Made by a program: the position numbers and the translations under genes. A stretch of 64,000 nt of DNA from Ignavibacteriales bacterium (lineage in GTDB: Bacteria > Bacteroidota > Ignavibacteria > Ignavibacteriales > Melioribacteraceae): the NCBI GenBank assembly GCA_026390795.1, contig JAPLFG010000003.1, positions 744,001 through 808,000 of the forward strand, in the 5' to 3' direction. This document shows, one piece after another, positions 9,428 to 17,838 of this stretch (positions within the stretch are counted from its first letter, which is position 1; every line of letters starts with the position of its first letter). The notes below the pieces were generated by a model that saw only the letters and a list, made by a program, of their open reading frames with translations, searched no databases and was not told the DNA's origin.

Positions 9428-10899
9428 TTTCGGTTAACAATGAACAGCATTGGCTTATTGAGAAGTCCGTCAAACAACCTAACAAGAAAACCGTAATTAC
9501 ATCAGATAGAATAATCACTTATCAAGATTTAGTCGATGAGTGTTTAAATGATGCAGACTTTTTTATAAGCAAAGGGATTCAAAAAAATGATCATGTCGGG
9601 ATTTTATTTGATCACCGTTACAAATTTTATGTAGTCATAAATGCTCTTTGGTTTATCGGCGCCGTTCCGATTCCGCTTAATACACGTCTATTACCGGAAG
9701 AGCTGGAAATACAGATAGAACAAGCCAACATTAAATGGCTTTTGATTGATGAAAATTTGTCAAAACAATTTTCGCAAATAAATTTTCAGAACAAAATTCA
9801 CTTCTCGAAAATTCCAAGAAATGAAACACGCAATAATCGTAGTGAAATTCTCAATTATAAATTCTCAATTATAAATTCCGCTTTAATAATGTTCACTTCC
9901 GGAAGCACAGGAAAGCCGAAAGCCGTCGTTCATACATTCGAATCTTTATTTGAAAGTGTTAGGGCAATTGATTCCTATGCTCATTTAACCGGCAACGATA
10001 TTTGGCTCGCTTCCCTTCCACTTTATCATATCGGCGGATTCATGATTCTCGTCCGCGCCCTCATTACCGGTTCTTCAATTGCATTCCCGGTTTCACTTGA
10101 TTATAAAAACATCATCCGAATAATTCAAGAATCTCTGCCGACTCATATTTCAATTGTTCCAACAACATTGGCTCGATTATTAGATGAAAATATTCGTCCA
10201 AGCACTAATTTGAAATTTGTTTTTTTGGGCGGCGGGCCATCAGAAAAAGAATTTATATTAAAAGCTTATGATAAGGGCTGGCCAATTATCAAAGTTTACG
10301 GTTCAACGGAAACTTGCTCAATGGTTACAACTTTACCAACGAATGTTTTAAAAGAGAAACCGGATTCAGCAGGCAAAGTTTTGGAAAATAATAAAATTAA
10401 AATCAAAAGTTTGAGTTCGGATGATCCGGCTGGTATTGGAGAAGTCGGGGAAATTATTGTTTCAGCCGGTTCATTATTTAAGGAATATCATAACGATTAT
10501 GAACTGACAAAAGAAAGAATTCGGGACGGCTGGTTTTATACCGGTGATTTCGGATGGATGGATGAAAAAGGATTTCTCTTTGTAGAAACGAGGCGGGAAG
10601 ATTTAATAATCACCGGGGGAGAAAATGTCAGTGCATATGAAGTCGAGACCGTAATTAAAACCTATCCGACAGTTAAAGACGCGTTTGTCTTTGGACTTCA
10701 AGACAAGAACTGGGGACAAATAGTTTGCGCGGTAATAGTATCTGACAATTACGCTGAAGATGAGATAAAAGAATATCTGAAAACGAAAATTGCCGGATTT
10801 AAAATTCCGAAACGTTTTTTTTTAATAGATAAAATTCCACGACACGAAATGGGAAAAGTAATACGCTCAGTTATTCTAAAACAGCTTAACTTAGATTAG
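9424..10899 (+). CDS. menE: o-Succinylbenzoate-CoA ligase MenE
   Basis: Acyl-adenylate-forming ligase that makes o-succinylbenzoyl-CoA with ATP and CoA. Of 491 residues, the P-loop-like motif is FTSGSTGKPKAVVHT near residue 157. The adenine-binding motif is KVYGSTETC near 290, the hinge is YTGDFGWMDEKGFL near 373, and the C-terminal catalytic Lys is in EMGKVIR near 476. It is the last men gene. Its 3' end overlaps a convergent thioesterase gene by 14 bp, with no room for a separate terminator. Confidence 0.94.
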   Translation: MISVNNEQHWLIEKSVKQPNKKTVITSDRIITYQDLVDECLNDADFFISKGIQKNDHVGILFDHRYKFYVVINALWFIGAVPIPLNTRLLPEELEIQIEQANIKWLLIDENLSKQFSQINFQNKIHFSKIPRNETRNNRSEILNYKFSIINSALIMFTSGSTGKPKAVVHTFESLFESVRAIDSYAHLTGNDIWLASLPLYHIGGFMILVRALITGSSIAFPVSLDYKNIIRIIQESLPTHISIVPTTLARLLDENIRPSTNLKFVFLGGGPSEKEFILKAYDKGWPIIKVYGSTETCSMVTTLPTNVLKEKPDSAGKVLENNKIKIKSLSSDDPAGIGEVGEIIVSAGSLFKEYHNDYELTKERIRDGWFYTGDFGWMDEKGFLFVETRREDLIITGGENVSAYEVETVIKTYPTVKDAFVFGLQDKNWGQIVCAVIVSDNYAEDEIKEYLKTKIAGFKIPKRFFLIDKIPRHEMGKVIRSVILKQLNLD

Positions 10900-11287
10900 T
10901 CTTCATTTTTTCATAAAATTCTTTAGGCAATTCTATTTTCTTAAATGCTTCTTTAAGAACGCATACATGCACGGTTTTGGCTATGGCCGTAAACTGTCCA
11001 TCTGTTTTATAAAATTTGTAACTCAATTCAAAAGATGAATTTTTCAATAGACTGACAACTACATCAACTCGAAGTTCATCGCCGACCTTAATAGGCCTAA
11101 CATAATCAGCCTCAGCATGGATGATCGGCAGAATGAAATCTTTATCAAAGAAATAATCTCTTTCAGTATGTAAGCTTCTTAAAAAATCTTCGTACGCGGC
11201 GTGAACAAATTTGAATAAACTTGCATAGAAAATAATACCGGCAGGGTCGGCATCGTAGAAATAAACTTTCACTTTAGTAGTAAACAT
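10886..11287 (-). CDS. Hotdog-fold acyl-CoA thioesterase (4HBT/YbgC type), candidate DHNA-CoA thioesterase
   Basis: A small cytoplasmic thioesterase of the 4-hydroxybenzoyl-CoA family. The active-site loop is FYDADPAGIIFYASLF, with the conserved Asp in the DxDxxG context. The ATG at 11287 is preferred over an in-frame TTG 18 bp upstream, because an AAGGAGAGGG ribosome-binding site directly precedes the ATG. The length is then 133 residues. Convergence on menE suggests it may hydrolyse DHNA-CoA, the step between MenB and MenA. Function in general acyl-CoA turnover is equally possible from sequence alone. Confidence 0.8.
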   Translation of the reverse strand: MFTTKVKVYFYDADPAGIIFYASLFKFVHAAYEDFLRSLHTERDYFFDKDFILPIIHAEADYVRPIKVGDELRVDVVVSLLKNSSFELSYKFYKTDGQFTAIAKTVHVCVLKEAFKKIELPKEFYEKMKTNLS

Positions 11288-11387
11288 AATCCCTCTCCTT
11301 TTCAATGAACAAATTTAATCAACTCTTCTCCATTTCACATTAACTATTTTGTGTTTAATTTCGCTTAAAGTAAAAAGAGAATAACTG

Positions 11388-12668
11388 TTGACCAAAAAAC
11401 ATCATTACACCTTCTTCATTGTTTTGTTCCTTGTGTCCTTAAATAATATATCGGGACAACAATCGGAAATTAGAAAAGAATATTATGCCGATAAAAAGCT
11501 GAAATCGGAAGGTACATACGTTAACGGATTGCGCAACGGAGTGTACAAAGAATATTACGAAACCGGTAAACTTTGGAAAGAATGGAATTTTGAAAACGGA
11601 GTAGAAGAAGGAATATCTACTTGGTACTTTGAAGATGGAACAAAGAGTATGGAATGGAATTACCGGAACGGGAACCTTGAAGGAAAATCGAAATGGTATT
11701 ATGAAAGCGGCGAACTTTGGGCGGAACCGGTTTATGTGAATAATATTCAAGAAGGACCAAGTCAGACTTATTACAAAAGCGGTAAACTAGAAGCAATTTG
11801 GAATTACAGCAGCGGCAAACTAAACGGAATTTCAAAAATATTTTTTGAGAATGGTAAAATTGAGGTTGAACGAAATTATATAAACGATAAGCTTGAGGGG
11901 ATTAGTAAAGTCTATACAGATTTTGGAACGCTTGCACTCGAAGCAAAATATAAGAATGATCAGCTGGATGGAACATCATATTTCTACTATCCCGATGGTA
12001 AAATTAAAGTCATTGATACATACGAGAACGGGCAAATCATTAAACGCGAACGATATGATTACGGAGCTAAAGTAGGAAAAGTTGAAGAGAATTTTGATGA
12101 GTACTATGATGAAGGAACAATGAGACGACATGTAAATTTCCGCGACGGAAAATTAGACGGTTTAATAAAAGAATATTATGTCAGCGGTTTTTTGAAAGCA
12201 GAGTTAGATTATAAGAGTGGACTGATTGAGGGTGAGAATAAATTTTATCATGACGGCGGCACACTTTCCGAACTTGCAAATTTCAATACAGGAAAGAGAA
12301 ATGGACTATCAACTAAGTTCAATAAAGATGGAGTTAAAATAGCTGAACAGAATTATGCTGATGATATTCTTGATGGAAGCGCGAAAACATTTTTCCCAAC
12401 CGGGGAAGTTGAATCAGAGCAGATTTACCGGAATAATAAACTGAACGGCACCATAAAATTCTTTTTAAAAAACGGCAAGCTTTCTGCCGAGACTGATTAC
12501 CGGGATGGTTTGAAAGATGGAATTTCCAAATATTATTATCCCGACGGAAGCGTCTCTGATTTTTCCGTTTACAAAAATAATTTACTGAACGGAAAATGTT
12601 ATTCATACGATTTGAGCGGTAAGGTTATTCGGGAAGTTGAATATAAAGATGGCGCATTAGTAAAGTAG
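11388..12668 (+). CDS. Secreted YwqK/MORN-like repeat protein
   Basis: A 426-residue protein made almost entirely of about 15 tandem repeats of roughly 24 residues, each like GISKYYYPDGSV followed by a variable part and YxNGxLxG. This is the toxin-antitoxin YwqK-type (MORN variant) repeat of Bacteroidota. A hydrophobic N-terminus ending near NISGQ looks like a signal peptide, so the protein is probably exported. The start is TTG at 11388; no nearby ATG gives the signal peptide. One repeat near residue 225 is irregular, with an insertion. The function is unknown. The repeats suggest a structural or binding role. Confidence 0.75.
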   Translation: MTKKHHYTFFIVLFLVSLNNISGQQSEIRKEYYADKKLKSEGTYVNGLRNGVYKEYYETGKLWKEWNFENGVEEGISTWYFEDGTKSMEWNYRNGNLEGKSKWYYESGELWAEPVYVNNIQEGPSQTYYKSGKLEAIWNYSSGKLNGISKIFFENGKIEVERNYINDKLEGISKVYTDFGTLALEAKYKNDQLDGTSYFYYPDGKIKVIDTYENGQIIKRERYDYGAKVGKVEENFDEYYDEGTMRRHVNFRDGKLDGLIKEYYVSGFLKAELDYKSGLIEGENKFYHDGGTLSELANFNTGKRNGLSTKFNKDGVKIAEQNYADDILDGSAKTFFPTGEVESEQIYRNNKLNGTIKFFLKNGKLSAETDYRDGLKDGISKYYYPDGSVSDFSVYKNNLLNGKCYSYDLSGKVIREVEYKDGALVK

Positions 12669-12719
12669 TTAATGAGATTAAAAAGGATCTTAATTGTTTA
12701 GAAGGGTTCAAATCCTCAT

Positions 12720-13778
12720 TTATACAATCTTTTGAATAACAAACAAATCCATGAACTTACTTCCGAACGCAAGAGATGGAGTGTAAGACCCGGATTGAAT
12801 TTCATTTTTCAAAATTCGTATAGCGCACTCTGCCGCTCCTTTTGCAGTTAAATTATAACCTTCCAATACTTGATAAACTTCTTCGATCATCTCCCCTTTT
12901 GCATTTTCGACTCGTCCCCATACGAATGTTTCTGCAGAATCACGTTCGGCTTTATTCGGTCCGGTTAAATTTTTCTTGATGTAAACACTAACTAATTTTT
13001 TCACGGATTTATTTTTCAAAATCTTCAGGAGAAATAAAAATAACTTTCTGAACTCTATAGTAAAACCAGACATTGCAAGATAAACTTCCACATTCGGAAT
13101 TTTTGTTGAATGGTAAGATGAGTAGACATCTCCCCATGGAATTGAGATACCGGCAAATGAAAAATTTTCCAATTTGAGATTTACATAAAACTCGCCAATT
13201 TCAGATTCAATTAATTTACCATCGCGTCTAATTCTTCCGGATCTGCCAAGAAACCCGAGTGAAGTAAGTAATGTTCCGCGTGAAATTTTTCCGCCTTTAT
13301 TTTTGAATCCGAGTTTAAGATGAGTTGCATCGGGCATTCTTTCACTCAATCGTTTGGCAAGACAATCGGTTGGAATAATATCGAAACCTACACTTGGTAA
13401 AATAACAATTCCATTTTTTTTAGCTTTGTCATCAAGCGCAAATGCGAGATGCATAACCGGCATTTCGCCGGTGATATCAAGATAATTTGTTTTCGTACGC
13501 AAGCATGCTTCCATTAAATCTTTGGCTGTTTGTATAAATGGACCGGCACAATTTATTACTGTATGAATTTCTCTGAGCCCGGCATCAACCATATCTTCGT
13601 TATTAAGATCAAACACTTTGTATTCGCAATTATATTTCTGGGCAAGGTGTTTCAATGCAATTTCATTCCTTCCGGCAATTACCGGCTGGATTTTCCGCGA
13701 AAGGAGTTCTTCAATTATGAGTTTGGCGGAATATCCGTTTGCACCATAAACCATCAATGAAGGGTTTGATTTGTTCAT
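12720..13778 (-). CDS. Saccharopine dehydrogenase-like NAD(P)-binding oxidoreductase
   Basis: A 352-residue protein with an N-terminal Rossmann nucleotide-binding motif, VYGANGYSAKLI. AGRNEIALKHLAQ and VINCAGPFIQTAKDLMEACL follow, and then ITGEMPVM. This pattern belongs to the saccharopine-dehydrogenase-like / trans-acting enoyl reductase group, whose members act on diverse substrates. Lysine metabolism cannot be concluded. It is divergent from the sugar-acid cluster, and its 3' end lies 51 bp from the end of the repeat protein. Confidence 0.75.
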   Translation of the reverse strand: MNKSNPSLMVYGANGYSAKLIIEELLSRKIQPVIAGRNEIALKHLAQKYNCEYKVFDLNNEDMVDAGLREIHTVINCAGPFIQTAKDLMEACLRTKTNYLDITGEMPVMHLAFALDDKAKKNGIVILPSVGFDIIPTDCLAKRLSERMPDATHLKLGFKNKGGKISRGTLLTSLGFLGRSGRIRRDGKLIESEIGEFYVNLKLENFSFAGISIPWGDVYSSYHSTKIPNVEVYLAMSGFTIEFRKLFLFLLKILKNKSVKKLVSVYIKKNLTGPNKAERDSAETFVWGRVENAKGEMIEEVYQVLEGYNLTAKGAAECAIRILKNEIQSGSYTPSLAFGSKFMDLFVIQKIV

Positions 13779-13875
13779 TTAATCTCTCGAATAATTTATT
13801 AAACATGATAATGGTTACTAGAGTTCATTCTTCAAAACTGTTCAAAGGTTTCATTAATTTTAGAAAAGAAATACC

Positions 13876-13883
13876 TAAATTTG
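13876..13883 (+). promoter_or_regulatory. Candidate -7 promoter element for the sugar-acid cluster
   Basis: TAAATTTG matches TAnnTTTG exactly, 23 bp before the ATG at 13907. The -33 region has only a weak TTTC-like element, so the assignment is tentative. Confidence 0.35.
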
Positions 13884-13906
13884 AAATAGAATAAATATTT
13901 CATTTT

Positions 13907-14917
13907 ATGGCCAAGAAAAAAATTCTTTTTATTTGCGGTTCAATTAACCAGACTTCCATGATGCATCAGATTTCTAAACATCTGGAAGATTATGATTGTT
14001 TTTTTACACCCTATTACGGTGACGGATATATTAAGTTTCTTGTGAACAAAGGTTATTTAAAATTTTCCATTCTAAATGGTACTTTTAGATGGAACACTGA
14101 AAAGTATTTAAATCAAAATAATCTCCTGATAGATTACCGCGGTGCGAGAAATAATTACGATTTAGTGTATACTTGCGCTGATCTGATAATCCCAAAGAAT
14201 ATCCGCAAAAAGAAAGTGATTCTTGTTCAAGAGGGAATGACCGATCCGGAAACATTGTTGTTTTATTTGGTCAAGTATCTTAAACTTACCCGCTGGCTCG
14301 CAAGCACTTCAGTTATGGGAATATCAAATAAATATACCCTTTTCTGCGTGGCTTCTAGTGGTTACAAAGATTTCTTCATCCGCAAAGGAGTCAAAGCAGA
14401 AAAAATTATTGTTACAGGAATTCCAAATTTTGATAACTTACAACAATATGCCAAAAGCGATTTCCCGCACAAAGATTTTGTTCTAGTGGCAACATCCGAT
14501 GCGCGCGAAACTTACAAAATTGAAAACAGGAAAAAAATAATTAAAAATTGTGTTAAGATTGCCAACGGCAGACAACTTATTTTCAAATTGCACCCTAACG
14601 AGAATATTGAACGCGCAACAAACGAAATAAATAGGTATGCACCCGGAGCACTGATATATTCAAACGGAAATATTAACTATATGATTGCCAACTGTGCAGC
14701 ATTGATTACACAATTTTCCTCTACGGTATATGTTGGAATTTTCTTTTGCAAAGAAGTCTATTCTTATTATGATATTGATGGACTGAGAAAACTTTTGCCG
14801 CTTCAGAACAACGGAACCTCAGCTCAAAAAATAGCGTTAATAGGAAAATATTTAGTCAATTTTCCAAATGCTGGTTTGGAAGAAATTCATCTGAAATTTG
14901 ATAGTTTGGCAACTTAA
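13907..14917 (+). CDS. Putative GT-B-fold glycosyltransferase
   Basis: A 336-residue protein that opens with a beta-strand/Gly motif, KKILFICGSINQTSMM. It later shows FKLHPNENIE near residue 227, a HP motif shared by CDP-glycerol transferases, polysialyltransferase-like enzymes and 2-epimerase-fold GT-B proteins. The segment CAALITQFSSTVY resembles the GT-B nucleotide-sugar site, where a Ser-Ser pair follows a variable loop. It opens the cluster that makes and activates a predicted CMP-sugar acid, so it may transfer that sugar. It has no signal peptide, and specificity is unknown. Confidence 0.55.
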   Translation: MAKKKILFICGSINQTSMMHQISKHLEDYDCFFTPYYGDGYIKFLVNKGYLKFSILNGTFRWNTEKYLNQNNLLIDYRGARNNYDLVYTCADLIIPKNIRKKKVILVQEGMTDPETLLFYLVKYLKLTRWLASTSVMGISNKYTLFCVASSGYKDFFIRKGVKAEKIIVTGIPNFDNLQQYAKSDFPHKDFVLVATSDARETYKIENRKKIIKNCVKIANGRQLIFKLHPNENIERATNEINRYAPGALIYSNGNINYMIANCAALITQFSSTVYVGIFFCKEVYSYYDIDGLRKLLPLQNNGTSAQKIALIGKYLVNFPNAGLEEIHLKFDSLAT

Positions 14918-14935
14918 TTTTTAAAAACAAAATAG

Positions 14936-15166
14936 ATGGACAACGATTCGTTAAACCTACTTGCCGCAGCACTTGTATTAGCGGCAGTAATTTATTTATT
15001 CATTCGAGTGGCTCAAAGAATCAGAAAACACGGCGGAAGTTTAACATCCTCAATGTTCGCTTCGACTTACGAGTTTTATAATAAAGAAAAGAAAGCTGCT
15101 ATTGAACAGATGGTTGAACAAAAAGTTAGGAAAATGGAAGAGCAAGAAAATGATAAACCAAAATAG
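14936..15166 (+). CDS. Small single-pass membrane protein with charged tail
   Basis: A 76-residue protein with one hydrophobic segment, LLAAALVLAAVIYLFI, at residues 7-22. A basic stretch and a highly charged helical C-terminus rich in Lys and Glu follow. I recognise no family. It sits 18 bp after the glycosyltransferase and 21 bp before the cytidylyltransferase, in the same orientation, so it is probably co-transcribed. A scaffold or membrane-anchor role is only a guess. Confidence 0.55.
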   Translation: MDNDSLNLLAAALVLAAVIYLFIRVAQRIRKHGGSLTSSMFASTYEFYNKEKKAAIEQMVEQKVRKMEEQENDKPK

Positions 15167-15187
15167 AAATCAAAGCAATTTTAAAAA

Positions 15188-15991
15188 ATGAAAATCGTAA
15201 CTATAATACAAGCGCGAATGTCTTCAACCAGATTACCCGGCAAGGTATTGTTGCCAATTCTCGGTAAACCGCTTTTGGTAAGAATGATTGAACGAGTAGC
15301 CGCTTCAGAATTTGCTGGAGAAATTGTTGTTGCTACATCAATTAATAAAGATGACGATGAAATTGAAAAATTGTGCGGTCAAGAAAAAATCAAATGTTTC
15401 CGGGGACATTTAACCGATTTGCTCGATCGGCATTATCAAGCCGGCAAAAAATTCGGCGCCGATGCCGTAGTGAAAATTCCTTCTGATTGCCCTTTGATTG
15501 ATCCGAAAGTGATTGACAAAGTTTTGCAGTTTTATATCAACAATTCAGACAAATATAATTTCGTCAGTAATCTTCATCCGGCAACCTACCCCGACGGCAA
15601 TGATGTAGAAGTAATTTCATTCGAAACTCTTGAAAAAACTTGGAAAGAAGCGGATAAAAATTTCGAGCGCGAACACACAACTCCATATATCTGGGAGAAT
15701 CCGGATAAATTCCGCATAGCAAACATTGAATGGGAAACCGGTTTGGATTATTCTACTTCTCAACGATGGACAATTGATTTCGAGGAAGATTATCACCTGA
15801 TAAAAAAAATTTATGAAGAACTTTATCCAAACAACCCTACTTTTAGTCTTAACGAAATATTAGATTTGCTTAAGCGAAAACCGGAGATTGCCTCTATCAA
15901 CCAAAAATACATTGGCAAATACTGGTATGAAAATTATCTGGATGAACTTAAACACATAGACGAATTCAAAAACAAAAGCTCACAAAAATGA
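15188..15991 (+). CDS. SpsF-like cytidylyltransferase (CMP-sugar-acid synthetase family)
   Basis: A 267-residue nucleotidyltransferase. The N-terminus IIQARMSSTRLPGKVL is the nucleotide-binding motif of SpsF/NeuA/KdsB-type enzymes. VKIPSDCPLIDP near residue 100 carries the metal-binding Asp. SpsF members commonly sit with NeuB-family synthases. By analogy it would activate the sugar acid made here with CTP. It overlaps the first transketolase gene by ATGA. The actual sugar is unknown. Confidence 0.8.
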   Translation: MKIVTIIQARMSSTRLPGKVLLPILGKPLLVRMIERVAASEFAGEIVVATSINKDDDEIEKLCGQEKIKCFRGHLTDLLDRHYQAGKKFGADAVVKIPSDCPLIDPKVIDKVLQFYINNSDKYNFVSNLHPATYPDGNDVEVISFETLEKTWKEADKNFEREHTTPYIWENPDKFRIANIEWETGLDYSTSQRWTIDFEEDYHLIKKIYEELYPNNPTFSLNEILDLLKRKPEIASINQKYIGKYWYENYLDELKHIDEFKNKSSQK

Positions 15992-16845
15992 AAAAACAAA
16001 AATTACTGGAACTGAAACAAACTTCACTTAAAGTTCGTGAACATATTATCCGTTTGAGCGGAAACGGGGGATGTTTTATAGGCGCTTCTCTTTCCTGCGC
16101 GGATTTGATCGTCTACCTCTACAAGGAATTTCTGAATATTTCTAAAGAGAACTTGAAAGACCCAAACCGAGATTATTTTTTCTTATCAAAAGGACATGAT
16201 GTGCCAGCGCTTTATGGTACTTACGTTGAACTTGGCTGGCTGAGTGAAGAACGGTTGAAGAATCATTTGAAGACAAACGATTTTATCTACTGGCACCCTA
16301 ATAGAAATATTCCCGGTATCGAATTTCACTCGGGTTCACTTGGACATAATCTTTCTGTCGCGATGGGTGTTGCGCTAGATTGCAAACTTCGCAAACAGAA
16401 AAATAAAGTTGTAGTGGTTGTCGGTGATGGCGAGCTTAATGAAGGTTCTATGTGGGAAGCGCTGCTAGTCGCCTCAGCTTATAAATTGGATAATTTGATG
16501 ATCGTTGTTGATCGAAATCAATTTCAGGCTAACATACAAACGGAAGATTTGATTCCTTTAAAACCGCTCGCAAAGAAATTTGAAGCATTCGGATGCAAAG
16601 CCAAAAAAGTTAATGGGCATAATTTTGAAAAGATAGATGAGATATTTAAAGAATTTCCGTTTGAAAAAGGAAAAGTCTCGGTAGTAATAGCCGAAACTAT
16701 ACGGGGGAAAGGATTACCAAGCATCGAAAAACGCGCCGACCGCTGGTTTGTAAATTTCAAAGAAGAAGAAATTGAACAACTTCTTAAAGAACTGCACGGT
16801 GCTAAAAAAACTAAATTAACTTCAGAAACAATTGTGGCGAGATGA
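15988..16845 (+). CDS. Transketolase, N-terminal (ThDP-binding) subunit
   Basis: A 285-residue N-terminal half of a split transketolase. It contains LSKGHDVPALYG, then HSGSLGHNLSVAMG, and the ThDP/Mg motif GDGELNEGSMWEALLVAS, closing with DRNQFQ. Two-subunit transketolases are normal in many bacteria and archaea. Placement inside a sugar-acid cluster, with ATGA overlaps on both sides, suggests a dedicated C2-transfer step rather than housekeeping pentose phosphate metabolism. The latter cannot be excluded without the rest of the genome. Confidence 0.88.
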   Translation: MKKQKLLELKQTSLKVREHIIRLSGNGGCFIGASLSCADLIVYLYKEFLNISKENLKDPNRDYFFLSKGHDVPALYGTYVELGWLSEERLKNHLKTNDFIYWHPNRNIPGIEFHSGSLGHNLSVAMGVALDCKLRKQKNKVVVVVGDGELNEGSMWEALLVASAYKLDNLMIVVDRNQFQANIQTEDLIPLKPLAKKFEAFGCKAKKVNGHNFEKIDEIFKEFPFEKGKVSVVIAETIRGKGLPSIEKRADRWFVNFKEEEIEQLLKELHGAKKTKLTSETIVAR

Positions 16846-17753
16846 AAATGACATATGCAGATATTGTACTCGATCTAATAAATAAAGATGACCGTTACAT
16901 GATTATGACATCAGAAAACAGGGCGGCATTCAGAAATCTTCCGCCTTTGATCAAAAATAATTTTATCGATACCGGTATAACTGAACAAACGATGATCGGA
17001 ATGTCTGCGGGGTTGGCATTACGCGGAAGAATACCGATTGTGCATGCGCTTGCTACATTTTTAACAATGCGTGCCTTTGAATTTATCCGCACTGATATTG
17101 GTATTGGTAATCTTCCTGTAAAAATTGTCGGCGCCGTACCGGGATTTTTATCCGATGGGAATGGCCCTACTCATCAGGCATTGGAAGATGTTTCGATCAT
17201 GCGCGGAATTCCTCCGATGAATGTCTTTTGTCCGGCCGATGAAGAAGATATGCTGAAAGGTTTGAAAAGTGTTTTCACTCATTCCGCACCATTTTATATC
17301 AGGTACAATCCCACAAAAGCTCTTGTAGAACACAGCAAATTTGAATTAGGTAAAGCCGAAGTTTTCGGCGAAGGAACTGATGTGGCAATTCTTGTTTATG
17401 GATTTTTATTCGGTGAAGCATTTAAAGCCAAAGAAATTTTGGAATCAAAAGGTGTTTCTGTACGTTTAATAAATATTCGCACTCCAAAACCTATTGATGA
17501 AGAAACAGTTTTAAAAGCTGTTGCTGAATGTAAGTTGATAGTAACCTTGGAGGATCATTTTATAACCGGCGGACTATATACAATTCTTGCGGAAGTTCTA
17601 TTACGGAATAAAAAAACTGCTAACGTTCTTCCCTTTGCTTTGATGAACAAATGGTTTAAACCTGCATTGCTGAATGACGTTCTTGAGTTTGAAGGATTTA
17701 CTGCTCAACAGATTGCAAATAAAATTTTTAATAAACTTAAAATAGAACACTGA
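16842..17753 (+). CDS. Transketolase, C-terminal subunit
   Basis: A 303-residue partner of the preceding gene, covering the pyrimidine-binding and C-terminal domains. TGITEQTMIGMSAGLALRG carries the catalytic Glu that activates ThDP. HALATFLTMRAFEFIR and the C-terminal LEDHFITGGLYTILAE follow. It overlaps the N-terminal subunit by ATGA, so the two are translated in a coupled way and surely form one enzyme. An 85-bp gap rich in atgat/atcat motifs separates it from the aminotransferase. Confidence 0.88.
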   Translation: MKMTYADIVLDLINKDDRYMIMTSENRAAFRNLPPLIKNNFIDTGITEQTMIGMSAGLALRGRIPIVHALATFLTMRAFEFIRTDIGIGNLPVKIVGAVPGFLSDGNGPTHQALEDVSIMRGIPPMNVFCPADEEDMLKGLKSVFTHSAPFYIRYNPTKALVEHSKFELGKAEVFGEGTDVAILVYGFLFGEAFKAKEILESKGVSVRLINIRTPKPIDEETVLKAVAECKLIVTLEDHFITGGLYTILAEVLLRNKKTANVLPFALMNKWFKPALLNDVLEFEGFTAQQIANKIFNKLKIEH

Positions 17754-17838
17754 TTTTTATGATCATTATGATATGCTATGATAAATCATAAAACATCATA
17801 AACGATCTTAGTAGTCTGCGTTCCATAAAGAGGAAATA

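Noticed and set aside
12701-12720. A tRNA T-arm-like stretch (GGGTTCAAATCCTC), possibly an attachment-site remnant
   Set aside because: Only three base pairs can form around the loop, no other tRNA arms are nearby, and no integrase or boundary signs occur.
12720-13778. Assignment as a true saccharopine dehydrogenase in lysine synthesis
   Set aside because: Only the Rossmann half resembles that family, the closest motif pattern is the broad oxidoreductase group, and no lysine genes are adjacent.
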